This document shows, piece by piece, positions 55,766 through 63,624 of a DNA stretch of 64,000 nucleotides. The stretch is from Oscillospiraceae bacterium (GTDB taxonomy: Bacteria; Bacillota; Clostridia; Oscillospirales; Ruminococcaceae), in the NCBI GenBank assembly GCA_022835495.1, contig BQOK01000001.1, forward strand, positions 3,534,001 to 3,598,000, written 5' to 3'. Position numbers and translations under genes: made by a program. Numbering within the stretch: position 1 is the stretch's first letter; each line of letters starts with the position of its first letter. Under the pieces are notes generated by a model. It searched no databases, had not been told where the DNA came from, and saw only the letters and a list, made by a program, of their open reading frames with translations.

Positions 55766-56056
55766 ATGCTTGAAAGTCAATTCCAAGCAAAGCTTATTAA
55801 AGAGCTTAAGAAAAGATTTCCTGGTTGCATCGTTATGAAAAGCGATTCGGGATATTTACAAGGCATTCCCGATTTGCTCATTCTCTACAACGATAAATGG
55901 GCTTCTTTGGAATGTAAACAAAGCGCTGGCGCAAAGAGACAACCGAATCAAGAGTATTATGTCGGGAAGATGGATGAGATGTCGTTCTCGAGATTCATCT
56001 GCCCGGAGAACAAGGAGGAAGTGCTGCATGATCTTCAACAATCATTCGAATCTTGA
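55766..56056 (+). CDS. VRR-NUC endonuclease
   Basis: A 96-residue PD-(D/E)xK nuclease of the VRR-NUC family (PF08774): Asp36 in GIPDLLIL and Glu49-x-Lys51 in LECKQS, with AGAKRQPNQ as the terminal motif. Stand-alone phage forms act on branched or recombination DNA, like small Holliday junction resolvases. GGAGG precedes ATG 55766. Confidence 0.88.
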   Translation: MLESQFQAKLIKELKKRFPGCIVMKSDSGYLQGIPDLLILYNDKWASLECKQSAGAKRQPNQEYYVGKMDEMSFSRFICPENKEEVLHDLQQSFES

Positions 56057-56585
56057 AGGGCAACACGCTTTTCTCGGTGCCAGCAAATATCATTGGATTA
56101 ACTACAGCGAGGACAAGGTGGCGGAAGCATATTCCAAATTCCTCGCTACGCAAAAAGGAACCGTTCTTCACGAATTTGCGTGCCAGTGTATTCGTCTTGG
56201 GCAGAAATTGCCGAAGTCTCAAAAAACACTGAACATGTATGTCAATGACGCGATCGGTTTCAAAATGATACCAGAGCAAATTCTGTTTTACTCGGAAAAT
56301 TGTTTTGGCACCGCCGACACTATCATGTTTCGAAACCGGTTCCTTCGTATTCATGATTTAAAGACCGGATCTATTCCGGCTCACATGGAGCAGCTTAAAA
56401 TATATGCTGCTCTTTTTTGTTTGGAGTACAAAATAAAACCTGCTGATATCGACATAGAACTTCGTTTGTATCAAAACAATGAAATTCTGTACGATGAACC
56501 GACAGCGGAAGACATCGTTCCGATTATGGACAAAATCATCACTTTTGACAAGGTGATTCGAAAAATCAAAGAACAGGAGGGTTAA
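56028..56585 (+). CDS. RecB/Cas4-type PD-(D/E)xK exonuclease
   Basis: A 185-residue nuclease: GTVLHEFA (His48-Glu49), GTAD (Asp97), DLKTG (Asp110, Lys112) and QLKIYAALF (Gln122, Tyr126), the HxD/E-D-K-QxxxY order of RecB-like nucleases. Probably the phage recombination exonuclease. It overlaps the VRR-NUC gene by 29 bp and is followed 3 bp later by the RNA polymerase-like gene. Confidence 0.82.
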   Translation: MIFNNHSNLEGQHAFLGASKYHWINYSEDKVAEAYSKFLATQKGTVLHEFACQCIRLGQKLPKSQKTLNMYVNDAIGFKMIPEQILFYSENCFGTADTIMFRNRFLRIHDLKTGSIPAHMEQLKIYAALFCLEYKIKPADIDIELRLYQNNEILYDEPTAEDIVPIMDKIITFDKVIRKIKEQEG

Positions 56586-56588
56586 ACC

Positions 56589-59336
56589 ATGAATTCCTTT
56601 GTGGAGGAAATGCTGATGCACTATGGAATGCCGAGACGTTCCGGTCGTTATCCCTGGGGTTCTGGCGATAACCCTTACCAGCATAGCGGGGATTTTCTAT
56701 CGCGAGTGGAGGAGATGAAGAAATCCGGATTCACTTTCACGGATAAAGATGGGAAAACCTACACCGGTGAAGTAGCCATAGCCAAATCTATGGGCTTGAG
56801 CACAACGCAGTTTAGGACACAGATGAGCTTGGCAAAAGATGAAAGAAGATCCGCCGATGTTTCGACCGCTAAAGCGCTTCGGGAAAAAGGTTACAGTCTG
56901 AACGAAATCGCGGAGAAGATGGGATTCGCTAATGATTCTTCCGTCCGTTCTTTACTCAACGAATCGTCCGAAGCCCGTATGAATCAGGCTAAAACCACGG
57001 CTGAATTCCTGAAAAAGCAGATTGCGGAAAAAGGAATGATAGACGTTGGTACCGGCGTTGAGCGGGAACTTGGCATCTCTAAAGAAAAGCTGAACCAAGC
57101 TCTTTATATTTTGGAGATGGAAGGCTATCCAAAATATGGAGGCGGTGTTCCACAGGTTACGAATCCCGGAAAGCAGACCAACATTAAAGTCATCTGCCCT
57201 CCAGGAACAGAACATAAAGAGATTTATAATTTTGAAAACGTTCATTCTGTGAGGGACTACATCTCTTATGATGAAGGCGAGTCTTTCAGAAAAGCGTTCG
57301 AATATCCGTCCAGTATGGATTCCAAGCGGCTTCAAATTCGTTATGCAGAAGACGGTGGGATTCAGAAAGATGGCGTTATCGAGCTTCGAAGAGGTGTGGA
57401 TGACCTTTCTCTTGGCGACGCACATTATGCGCAGGTTCGTATCCTTGTGGACGGAACACACTATCTTAAAGGGATGGCCGTTTATTCCGATGACCTTCCC
57501 GATGGTGTTGACGTCGTGTTCAACACTAATAAGAAGAAGGGCACGCCGACACAAGATGTGCTGAAGAAAATCAAGGATGACCCGGATAATCCTTTTGGCT
57601 CGGCGATTAAAGAGCGTGGCGGCCAAAGTTATTATGACGATCCAAATGGAAAGTACACTGATCCAGTGACAGGAAAGAAGCAGTCCCTTTCGCTTATCAA
57701 CAAAAGAGCCGAAGAAGGCGATTGGGGCGAATGGGCCGATAAACTTCCTTCGCAGTTTCTTTCCAAACAGCCAAAGTATTTGGTGGACAAGCAGCTCAAT
57801 CTTGCGATAAGCGACAAGATGGCGGAGTTTGATGAGATTTGTTCTCTGACCAACCCTACTGTCAAGAAATCGCTGCTCAGTTCTTTCGCTGATAGCTGTG
57901 ATTATGATGCCGTCCATCTGCAAGCAGCCGCCCTTCCCCGCCAGAAGTATCAAGTTATTCTGCCAATTACCTCGATGAAAGATAACGAGGTCTATGCACC
58001 GAACTATAAGAATGGTGAAACCGTAGCTTTGGTTCGTTACCCCCATGGCGGAACCTTTGAAATCCCGATTCTCACCGTCAACAATAAACAGGCGGAAGCG
58101 CGAAGGGTTTTAGGCAATACTCCGAAAGACGCCATTGGTATCAACAGCAAGGTTGCGGAGCGCCTTTCCGGAGCCGACTTTGACGGCGATACCGTTATGG
58201 TTATTCCGTGTAATTCAGGAAGAAGCAAGGTTAAGATTACTTCCACCCCGCAGCTAATCAAAGATTTCGACCCTAAGCTTGAATATGGTGGAAAGAAGGA
58301 AGGAACCTTTAAGCAGATGCGGGACACCCAGAAAGAGATGGGCGTTATCTCGAATCTGATTACGGATATGACCATTAAAGGAGCCACCAGAGAAGAGCTT
58401 GCGAGAGCGGTTCGTCATTCAATGGTGGTTATCGACGCTGAAAAACACAAGCTGGATTACAAGCAGAGTGAGATTGACAATGGCATCAGTTCTTTGAAGA
58501 AGAAATATCAGGGCACTGTGGAAGACGGTCGTTATCATGAGGGCGCTTCTACCCTTATCTCCCGTGCAAAATCGGAGGTATCGGTGGTCAAAAGGCAAGG
58601 AAGCCCCAAGATTGATGAAAAGACCGGAGAACTTGTGTGGAAACCGGTTGACGACCCCGTTTATGTGGATAAAAGGACCGGTAGGACTAAGGTTAGAACA
58701 CAACCCAGCACCAAGATGGCCGAAACAAAGGACGCCTACACGCTTGTATCCGATGTGGATTCCCCAATAGAGAGAGCCTATGCGAACTACGCCAATAAAA
58801 TGAAGGCCATGGCGAACCAGGCGCGTCTGGAAATGCTGTCTACGGGCAAGGTTCCATACTCCGCCTCCGCTAAAGAGACCTACCAGGCCGAGGTCGATTC
58901 GTTGACCGCTAAGCTCAATGTTGCGTTAAAGAACGCCCCCAGGGAAAGACAAGCACAGACCATGGCCAATGCGGTAGTAGCCGCCAAGAAACAGGACAAT
59001 CCTGGCATGACAAGCGGTGAAATAAAGAAGGCCAGTCAGCAGGCTCTTACACAGGCTCGTTCTATGGTCGGCGCAAAGAAAGAAACCATTAAAATAACCG
59101 ACCGTGAATGGGAGGCAATCCAGGCTGGAGCTATCAGCGAGAACAGGTTGCGCCAAATCATAGATAATGCCGATATTGATGTGCTAAGGCAACGTGCTAC
59201 ACCAAGAGCATCTACTACTTTGAGCACTGCTAAGATGCAGAAGATTACTTCTATGAATGCTTCTGGTTACAGTACATCTGAAATTGCTGAAGCTTTGGGA
59301 ATCTCTACGAGCACTGTGTCGAACTATCTGAAATGA
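56589..59336 (+). CDS. Putative single-chain DNA-directed RNA polymerase (double-psi beta-barrel type) with HTH domains
   Basis: A 915-residue protein. Residues 520-540 read RLSGADFDGDTVMVIP with DFDGD at 530-534, the catalytic magnesium signature of double-psi-barrel RNA polymerases (NADFDGD of bacterial beta', DFDGD of phage SPbeta YonO, D-x-DGD of RdRps). RYPHGG at 483-488 and the following strand stand where beta' has its R-x-P-x-L-H segment, with the usual distance to the aspartates. Residues 55-135 hold two helix-turn-helix-like units (GEVAIAKSMGLSTTQFR, YSLNEIAEKMGFANDSSVRSLL), and 890-915 a third (YSTSEIAEALGISTSTVSNYL). ATG 56589 follows GGAGGG. Polymerase activity is inferred from the motif; a role as inactive relative or transcription regulator remains possible. 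Confidence 0.7.
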   Translation: MNSFVEEMLMHYGMPRRSGRYPWGSGDNPYQHSGDFLSRVEEMKKSGFTFTDKDGKTYTGEVAIAKSMGLSTTQFRTQMSLAKDERRSADVSTAKALREKGYSLNEIAEKMGFANDSSVRSLLNESSEARMNQAKTTAEFLKKQIAEKGMIDVGTGVERELGISKEKLNQALYILEMEGYPKYGGGVPQVTNPGKQTNIKVICPPGTEHKEIYNFENVHSVRDYISYDEGESFRKAFEYPSSMDSKRLQIRYAEDGGIQKDGVIELRRGVDDLSLGDAHYAQVRILVDGTHYLKGMAVYSDDLPDGVDVVFNTNKKKGTPTQDVLKKIKDDPDNPFGSAIKERGGQSYYDDPNGKYTDPVTGKKQSLSLINKRAEEGDWGEWADKLPSQFLSKQPKYLVDKQLNLAISDKMAEFDEICSLTNPTVKKSLLSSFADSCDYDAVHLQAAALPRQKYQVILPITSMKDNEVYAPNYKNGETVALVRYPHGGTFEIPILTVNNKQAEARRVLGNTPKDAIGINSKVAERLSGADFDGDTVMVIPCNSGRSKVKITSTPQLIKDFDPKLEYGGKKEGTFKQMRDTQKEMGVISNLITDMTIKGATREELARAVRHSMVVIDAEKHKLDYKQSEIDNGISSLKKKYQGTVEDGRYHEGASTLISRAKSEVSVVKRQGSPKIDEKTGELVWKPVDDPVYVDKRTGRTKVRTQPSTKMAETKDAYTLVSDVDSPIERAYANYANKMKAMANQARLEMLSTGKVPYSASAKETYQAEVDSLTAKLNVALKNAPRERQAQTMANAVVAAKKQDNPGMTSGEIKKASQQALTQARSMVGAKKETIKITDREWEAIQAGAISENRLRQIIDNADIDVLRQRATPRASTTLSTAKMQKITSMNASGYSTSEIAEALGISTSTVSNYLK

Positions 59337-59351
59337 AAGGAGTGACCTAGT

Positions 59352-59603
59352 ATGAATGGTTCATGTGCTCTTACTACATTTGACAATCCTTACGATCCGT
59401 TTGAACGGTTCTCCGACTGGTTCTTGTTCGATGTAGGAAAAGGTTACAATACTTGTTCTTATCTCGCTCGAATCGCAAAAACTTCCGAACAGTTTTCAGA
59501 TGAAGAGAATGAACAAGAGATTGAACGAGCAATTGATGAGATCATTAAACATGATTTCATGAACATTTACAAGAAAGTAAAAAGGAATTCAGCAACGACT
59601 TGA
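59352..59603 (+). CDS. 83-residue conserved phage protein
   Basis: GAAAGGAG precedes ATG 59352. CALTTFDNPYDPFERFSDWF and GYNTCSYLARIAKTS are strongly patterned; the C-terminal half is acidic and helical. A recurrent companion of phage packaging genes in Clostridia, function unknown. Confidence 0.65.
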   Translation: MNGSCALTTFDNPYDPFERFSDWFLFDVGKGYNTCSYLARIAKTSEQFSDEENEQEIERAIDEIIKHDFMNIYKKVKRNSATT

Positions 59604-59824
59604 CCAGAGTATGGATAGATACCATCGCTCGTCTTGTCGTTTTTATTTTGCTGTTAATTCTTACTTTTTTGTGGAATAAGTTTTCGGCGATTTCTTCGCC
59701 ATGTGATACGACTGTACTGCTGCTTCGTGGGTATAGGGGGGGGTGTCGAAAAAACTTCACCCCCTCCCACATCGCGGCGGTCTTAAAAAAATCCCCGGGG
59801 GTTATTTTTGGGGTTCGCTTTTAG
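59600..59824 (+). CDS. Small membrane protein running into the GC-tract region
   Basis: TTG start at 59600 overlapping the previous stop (TTGA). Residues 9-28 (ARLVVFILLLILTFLWNKF) are one membrane helix. The last 35 residues are encoded by the GC-tract and palindrome region, so they may reflect DNA signals rather than protein selection. Confidence 0.4.
   Translation: MTRVWIDTIARLVVFILLLILTFLWNKFSAISSPCDTTVLLLRGYRGGCRKNFTPSHIAAVLKKSPGVIFGVRF
59736..59820. other. GC-tract and palindrome region upstream of the terminase genes (cos/pac candidate)
   Basis: GGGGGTG (59739-59745) and CACCCCC (59758-59764) face each other in an inverted arrangement around an A-rich loop, followed by a perfect CCCCGGGG palindrome (59793-59800) and G4 runs. 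Its composition is unlike the surrounding phage DNA and it lies just before the terminase region, where packaging sites usually are. No cutting site is demonstrated. Confidence 0.4.
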
Positions 59825-59829
59825 GAAAT

Positions 59830-59962
59830 GATGCAGTATTTGAGCGAGCTTACAGGGTTGGTGGCAGCTTTTCTTCATGTGCTCCTCCTTCTTCCTTTCA
59901 TGTTTTTCTCCTTTCGGTGATTGATGGAAGCCAGCTCTGTAAGTTCTCTCAAATACTGTATC
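59830..59962. repeat. Long 26-bp inverted repeat in a non-coding gap
   Basis: 59830-59855 and 59937-59962 are complementary at 23 of 26 positions, and two of the three mismatches would be G-U pairs in plus-strand RNA. The loop is 81 nt and pyrimidine-rich. The gap between genes (59825-60032) contains no open frame with a ribosome site. Possible packaging recognition structure, antisense-type RNA or leader of the terminase operon. Confidence 0.75.
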
Positions 59963-60032
59963 AAAACCTATGCGAAACAGGTACTTGCAAAACAAATAGT
60001 ACATGGCAACAAACAGAGAGGAGGCAGTAAGG

Positions 60033-60374
60033 ATGCCAAAAGGTAAAGCTGCAAGCTCTTCTGAGTCGTCAAGAAAGATGAGACCGGCTTTATCTCCGGA
60101 GGCTAGAGAAAATCAGTTAGTTTCTTTGGCTGTCGATCTTGCTGAAAAGCAGTTAAGAGAAGGAACTGCTTCTTCTCAGGTTATTACTCATTATCTGAAA
60201 CTTGGTTCGACTAAGGAAAAGATAGAAAAAGAAATTCTTGAGAAGCAGAAAGAGCTTATCGAGGCTAAAACACAAAACCTTCAATCCGCAAAACGTGTCG
60301 AAGAACTTTACACCAATGCTCTTAACGCTATGCGTCATTATTCTGGTGCCGGGGGCGATGAAGATGAGTGTTAG
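60033..60374 (+). CDS. Small terminase subunit candidate
   Basis: A 113-residue protein with a basic Ser-rich start (PKGKAASSSESSRKMRPALSPEARENQLVSLAVDLAEKQL) and a long helical region (STKEKIEKEILEKQKELIEAKTQNLQSAKRVEELY). Proteins with this start precede HNH and large terminase genes in many clostridial phages. The size and coiled-coil pattern fit a small terminase, but the assignment is from context. ATG 60033 follows GAGGAGG. Confidence 0.55.
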   Translation: MPKGKAASSSESSRKMRPALSPEARENQLVSLAVDLAEKQLREGTASSQVITHYLKLGSTKEKIEKEILEKQKELIEAKTQNLQSAKRVEELYTNALNAMRHYSGAGGDEDEC

Positions 60375-60783
60375 AACTTATACGGAACTGATATCTCTTC
60401 CGACATTTGAGGAACGATTTCGTTATCTGAAGTTGGATGGAAAAATCGGCGAAGCTACTTTCGGTTTTCAAAGGTGGCTTAATCAAGAATTTTATCATTC
60501 CAGCGAATGGCTGAGTTTTAGAGACGACGTTATCATTCGAGATAATGGGTGCGATTTGGGAATTGTCGGCCATGAAATATTTGGACCGGTGCTAATACAC
60601 CACATCAATCCTATTACTTATGAGGATATTGTAAACCGAAATCCTTGCGTCTTTGATTTGGAAAATGCGATATGCACGCAGCTAAAAACACATAACGCTA
60701 TTCATTACGGAGACGAAAGTATCCTTATCTTAAAACCGGTTCAAAGGAGCCGCAATGATACTTGCCCTTGGCGAAAAAATTGA
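60364..60783 (+). CDS. HNH endonuclease
   Basis: A 139-residue protein with an HNH core: LIHHINPITYEDIVNRNPCVFDLENAICTQLKTHNAIHYGD (about 77-118), giving His-His, Asn and final His ligands. HNH nucleases beside terminases help cos cleavage in HK97-like phages. The start ATG at 60364 overlaps the previous gene by 11 bp. Confidence 0.8.
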   Translation: MSVRTYTELISLPTFEERFRYLKLDGKIGEATFGFQRWLNQEFYHSSEWLSFRDDVIIRDNGCDLGIVGHEIFGPVLIHHINPITYEDIVNRNPCVFDLENAICTQLKTHNAIHYGDESILILKPVQRSRNDTCPWRKN

Positions 60784-60797
60784 AAGGAGTACATTTT

Positions 60798-61076
60798 ATG
60801 AACACGATGTATGAAGATGTCGATATGGAAAACCCCGACGGAGTTTCCGGAGATGGCAGTGATATCTGCGACGGTCTTATTGGTGTAGTGGTTAATTGTC
60901 TGTCGCTGAATATCCGAGAAAAAGCTTCTGCCGATTCAAATGTAATCGCGGAAGCAAAAGCTCTTGATGAGCTGAAAATCGACATGGCAAATTCCAATGA
61001 TGATTGGTATGCGGTCTGTACAGTTGCCGGTATCGAAGGCTTTTGCATGAAGAAATTCATTGCCGTTAGAGAGTGA
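60798..61076 (+). CDS. SH3b-domain phage protein
   Basis: A 92-residue protein with an acidic N-terminus and a bacterial SH3 domain (about 28-90; VVVNCLSLNIREKASADSNVI, WYAVCTVAGIEGFCMKKFI). SH3b domains usually bind peptidoglycan; here no enzyme is attached and no signal peptide is visible. GAAAGGAG precedes the ATG. It lies in the packaging cluster, so it may be a virion component. Confidence 0.75.
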   Translation: MNTMYEDVDMENPDGVSGDGSDICDGLIGVVVNCLSLNIREKASADSNVIAEAKALDELKIDMANSNDDWYAVCTVAGIEGFCMKKFIAVRE

Positions 61077-61087
61077 GGTAATTCGAT

Positions 61088-61453
61088 ATGGACAGCATAC
61101 TGACATCGATTAAAAAACTGCTCGGAATTACAGAAGAATACGAGCACTTTGACCAGGATATCATCATGCATATCAATTCGGTATTTTCTGTTCTTACCCA
61201 ACTTGGTGTCGGTCCTGCTGAGGGATTCCGTATCGAAGATGACAGCGCCGAATGGTCTGAATTTCTGCAAGATGATTTCCGTCTTGAGTTTGTAAAAACT
61301 TACATTTATCTAAAAGTTCGGTTGGCTTTTGATCCTCCGCTTAGTTCAGCAGTTATCGAGTCTATCAACAGACAGATAAGCGAGCTTGAGTGGAGGATCA
61401 ATGTTTCTGTCGACCCGAAACCAGCAGAGAAAGGAGAAATTCAAAATGGATAA
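61088..61453 (+). CDS. Head-tail connector (gp6-like) candidate
   Basis: A 121-residue helical protein: MDSILTSIKKLLGITEEYEHFDQDIIMHINSVFSVLTQLG at the start and VKTYIYLKVRLAFDPP near 75-90, the pattern of gp6-like head completion proteins (DNA_pack family). Gene order before the large terminase is unusual but seen in clostridial phages. Confidence 0.65.
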   Translation: MDSILTSIKKLLGITEEYEHFDQDIIMHINSVFSVLTQLGVGPAEGFRIEDDSAEWSEFLQDDFRLEFVKTYIYLKVRLAFDPPLSSAVIESINRQISELEWRINVSVDPKPAEKGEIQNG

Positions 61454-61841
61454 TACTTCGCTTTCTCATCATGGTATCAGAGGAATGAAATGGGGCGTTA
61501 GGAGATTCCAGAATAAAGACGGATCTCGAACAGCCGCTGGAAAAAGAAGAGCGAGGGAAAACGCTTCCGAAGAACCAAGCCATGATGATTATAAAAAGGC
61601 TCATAGCGGCAAAAGCGTAAAAACCATGAGTGATGCTGAGCTTCGCAGCCGTCTTAATCGTCTGCAAATGGAGCGGCAGTATAAGCAGTTGTCCGGCAGT
61701 GACGTTAATCGCGGTAAAGAATTTGTTTCTAAGACAATGAAAGCCGCTACTGGAATAGCAACTGCTACCACCACAGCGATTACACTTTATAACAACTATG
61801 ACAAAATTAAGAAAATCGTCAGTGGCCTTAGCAAGAAGTAA
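61446..61841 (+). CDS. Phage structural-region protein with HHGIRGMKWGVRR motif
   Basis: A 131-residue protein. HHGIRGMKWGVRRFQNKDG (about 7-25) is a short motif found alone or fused to capsid morphogenesis proteins in Firmicute phages. The rest is basic and helical with a hydrophobic stretch (ATGIATATTTAITLY). AAAGGAG precedes ATG 61446, which overlaps the previous gene by 8 bp. Confidence 0.65.
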   Translation: MDNTSLSHHGIRGMKWGVRRFQNKDGSRTAAGKRRARENASEEPSHDDYKKAHSGKSVKTMSDAELRSRLNRLQMERQYKQLSGSDVNRGKEFVSKTMKAATGIATATTTAITLYNNYDKIKKIVSGLSKK

Positions 61842-61859
61842 AAAGGAGATCGGTTGCTT

Positions 61860-63605
61860 ATGGCATTATCAAACACTGCCGTCCCCAAATATTACGGCAT
61901 GTTTCGTGATGCCGTTCTTCGAGGGGAAATCCCGGTAAACAAAGAAATCTCCATGGAGATGAACCGCATCGACGACCTTATTGCCAACCCCGGCGTTTAC
62001 TATGACGACCAGGCGGTTGAAGGATGGATCGCCTATTGCGAAGCGGAGCTGACTCTTACTGATGGTTCCGATCTTTCTTTGCTGGACACATTCAAGCTGT
62101 GGGGCGAACAGATTTTTGGATGGTATTACTTTGTCGAACGAAGCGTATACCAGCCAAATCCAGACGGCCACGGCGGACATTACGTTCGGAAGAATGTCAA
62201 GAAGCGTCTTATCAATAAACAGTATCTTATCGTAGCCAGAGGCGCTGCAAAATCAATGTACGCTTCCACGCTACAGGGATACTTTCTCAACGTTGACACT
62301 TCTACAACGCATCAAATCACTACGGCGCCAACCATGAAGCAGGCGGAAGAAGTTATGTCTCCTTTGCGTACCGCGATAACACGTTCTCGCGGACCGTTGT
62401 TCCAGTTTTTGACGGAAGGTTCTTTACAGAACACCACCGGTTCAAAAGCAAATCGCACCAAATTGGCATCGACCAAGAAAGGCGTGGAGAATTTTCTTAC
62501 CGGTTCTCTTCTTGAAGTTCGGCCAATGAGCATCGCCAAGCTTCAGGGCTTGCAGATCAAGGTGGCAACAGTTGACGAATGGCTTTCCGGCGACATTCGA
62601 GAGGATGTTATCGGCGCAATTGAACAGGGCGCTTCAAAAGTAAACGACTACATCATTGTAGCAATCAGTTCCGAGGGTACAGTCCGCAATGGAAGCGGCG
62701 ATACAATCAAAATGGAGTTGATGGACATCCTCAAAGGAGATTACATCAATCCGCATGTATCCATATGGTGGTACAAACTCGATTCGATTGACGAAGTTGG
62801 AGATCCGGAAATGTGGCTTAAGGCCAATCCGAATCTTGGTAAAACCGTGAGTTACGAAACTTACCAATTGGACGTGGAAAGAGCTGAGAAAGCTCCTGCC
62901 GCACGAAACGATATTCTCGCAAAGCGTTTTGGATTACCCATGGAGGGATATACCTATTACTTTACTTACGAAGAAACGCTTCCTCACCGAAAGAGAGACT
63001 ACTGGCAAATGCCATGTTCTCTCGGTGCAGATTTATCGCAGGGCGATGACTTCTGCGCTTTTACGTTTTTGTTTCCGTTGTCAAACGGTTCCTTTGGCAT
63101 CAAGACACGAAATTACATAACTTCTATGACATTGATGAAACTGCCCGCAGCTATGAGGATCAAATACGATCAGTTCATGGCCGAAGGCAGTTTGATTGTT
63201 TTAGAGGGCGCTGTGCTCGATATGATGGATGTTTACGAAGACCTCGACAATCATATTTCAGAGTGCGGCTATGATGTTCGCTGTCTTGGCTTTGACCCGT
63301 ATAACGCCAAAGAATTTGTCGCCAGATGGGAACAGGAAAATGGTCCGTTTGGCATTGAAAAAGTTATTCAGGGCGCCAAAACGGAATCGGTTCCTCTTGG
63401 GGAATTAAAGAAGCTTTCCGAAGAAAGGATGCTTCTCTTCGACGAGGAACTTATGACTTTTGCTATGGGTAACTGCATTACCCTTGAAGATACCAACGGA
63501 AATCGAAAATTGCTCAAGAAACGATACGAGCAAAAGATTGACGCTGTTGCCGCGATGATGGATGCATATATCGCATACAAGCTCAATCGTGATGCGTTCG
63601 ACTAA
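61860..63605 (+). CDS. terL: Terminase large subunit
   Basis: A 581-residue packaging motor of the HK97-like group. ATPase domain: Walker A-type RGAAKS in VARGAAKSMYA (125-135) and Walker B VATVDEWL (Asp239-Glu240). Nuclease domain: GADLSQGDDFCAF, then LGFDPYNAKEFVARWE and a final acidic region. ATG 61860 is preferred; TTG 61854 is also in frame after AAGGAG. Followed by the portal gene. Confidence 0.93.
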   Translation: MALSNTAVPKYYGMFRDAVLRGEIPVNKEISMEMNRIDDLIANPGVYYDDQAVEGWIAYCEAELTLTDGSDLSLLDTFKLWGEQIFGWYYFVERSVYQPNPDGHGGHYVRKNVKKRLINKQYLIVARGAAKSMYASTLQGYFLNVDTSTTHQITTAPTMKQAEEVMSPLRTAITRSRGPLFQFLTEGSLQNTTGSKANRTKLASTKKGVENFLTGSLLEVRPMSIAKLQGLQIKVATVDEWLSGDIREDVIGAIEQGASKVNDYIIVAISSEGTVRNGSGDTIKMELMDILKGDYINPHVSIWWYKLDSIDEVGDPEMWLKANPNLGKTVSYETYQLDVERAEKAPAARNDILAKRFGLPMEGYTYYFTYEETLPHRKRDYWQMPCSLGADLSQGDDFCAFTFLFPLSNGSFGIKTRNYITSMTLMKLPAAMRIKYDQFMAEGSLIVLEGAVLDMMDVYEDLDNHISECGYDVRCLGFDPYNAKEFVARWEQENGPFGIEKVIQGAKTESVPLGELKKLSEERMLLFDEELMTFAMGNCITLEDTNGNRKLLKKRYEQKIDAVAAMMDAYIAYKLNRDAFD

Positions 63606-63624
63606 AAAGGAGGTGATGATTCAA

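Noticed and set aside
56952-58046. 364-codon minus-strand open frame inside the polymerase-like gene
   Set aside because: Antisense of a strongly patterned plus-strand gene, no ribosome site and no recognisable family.
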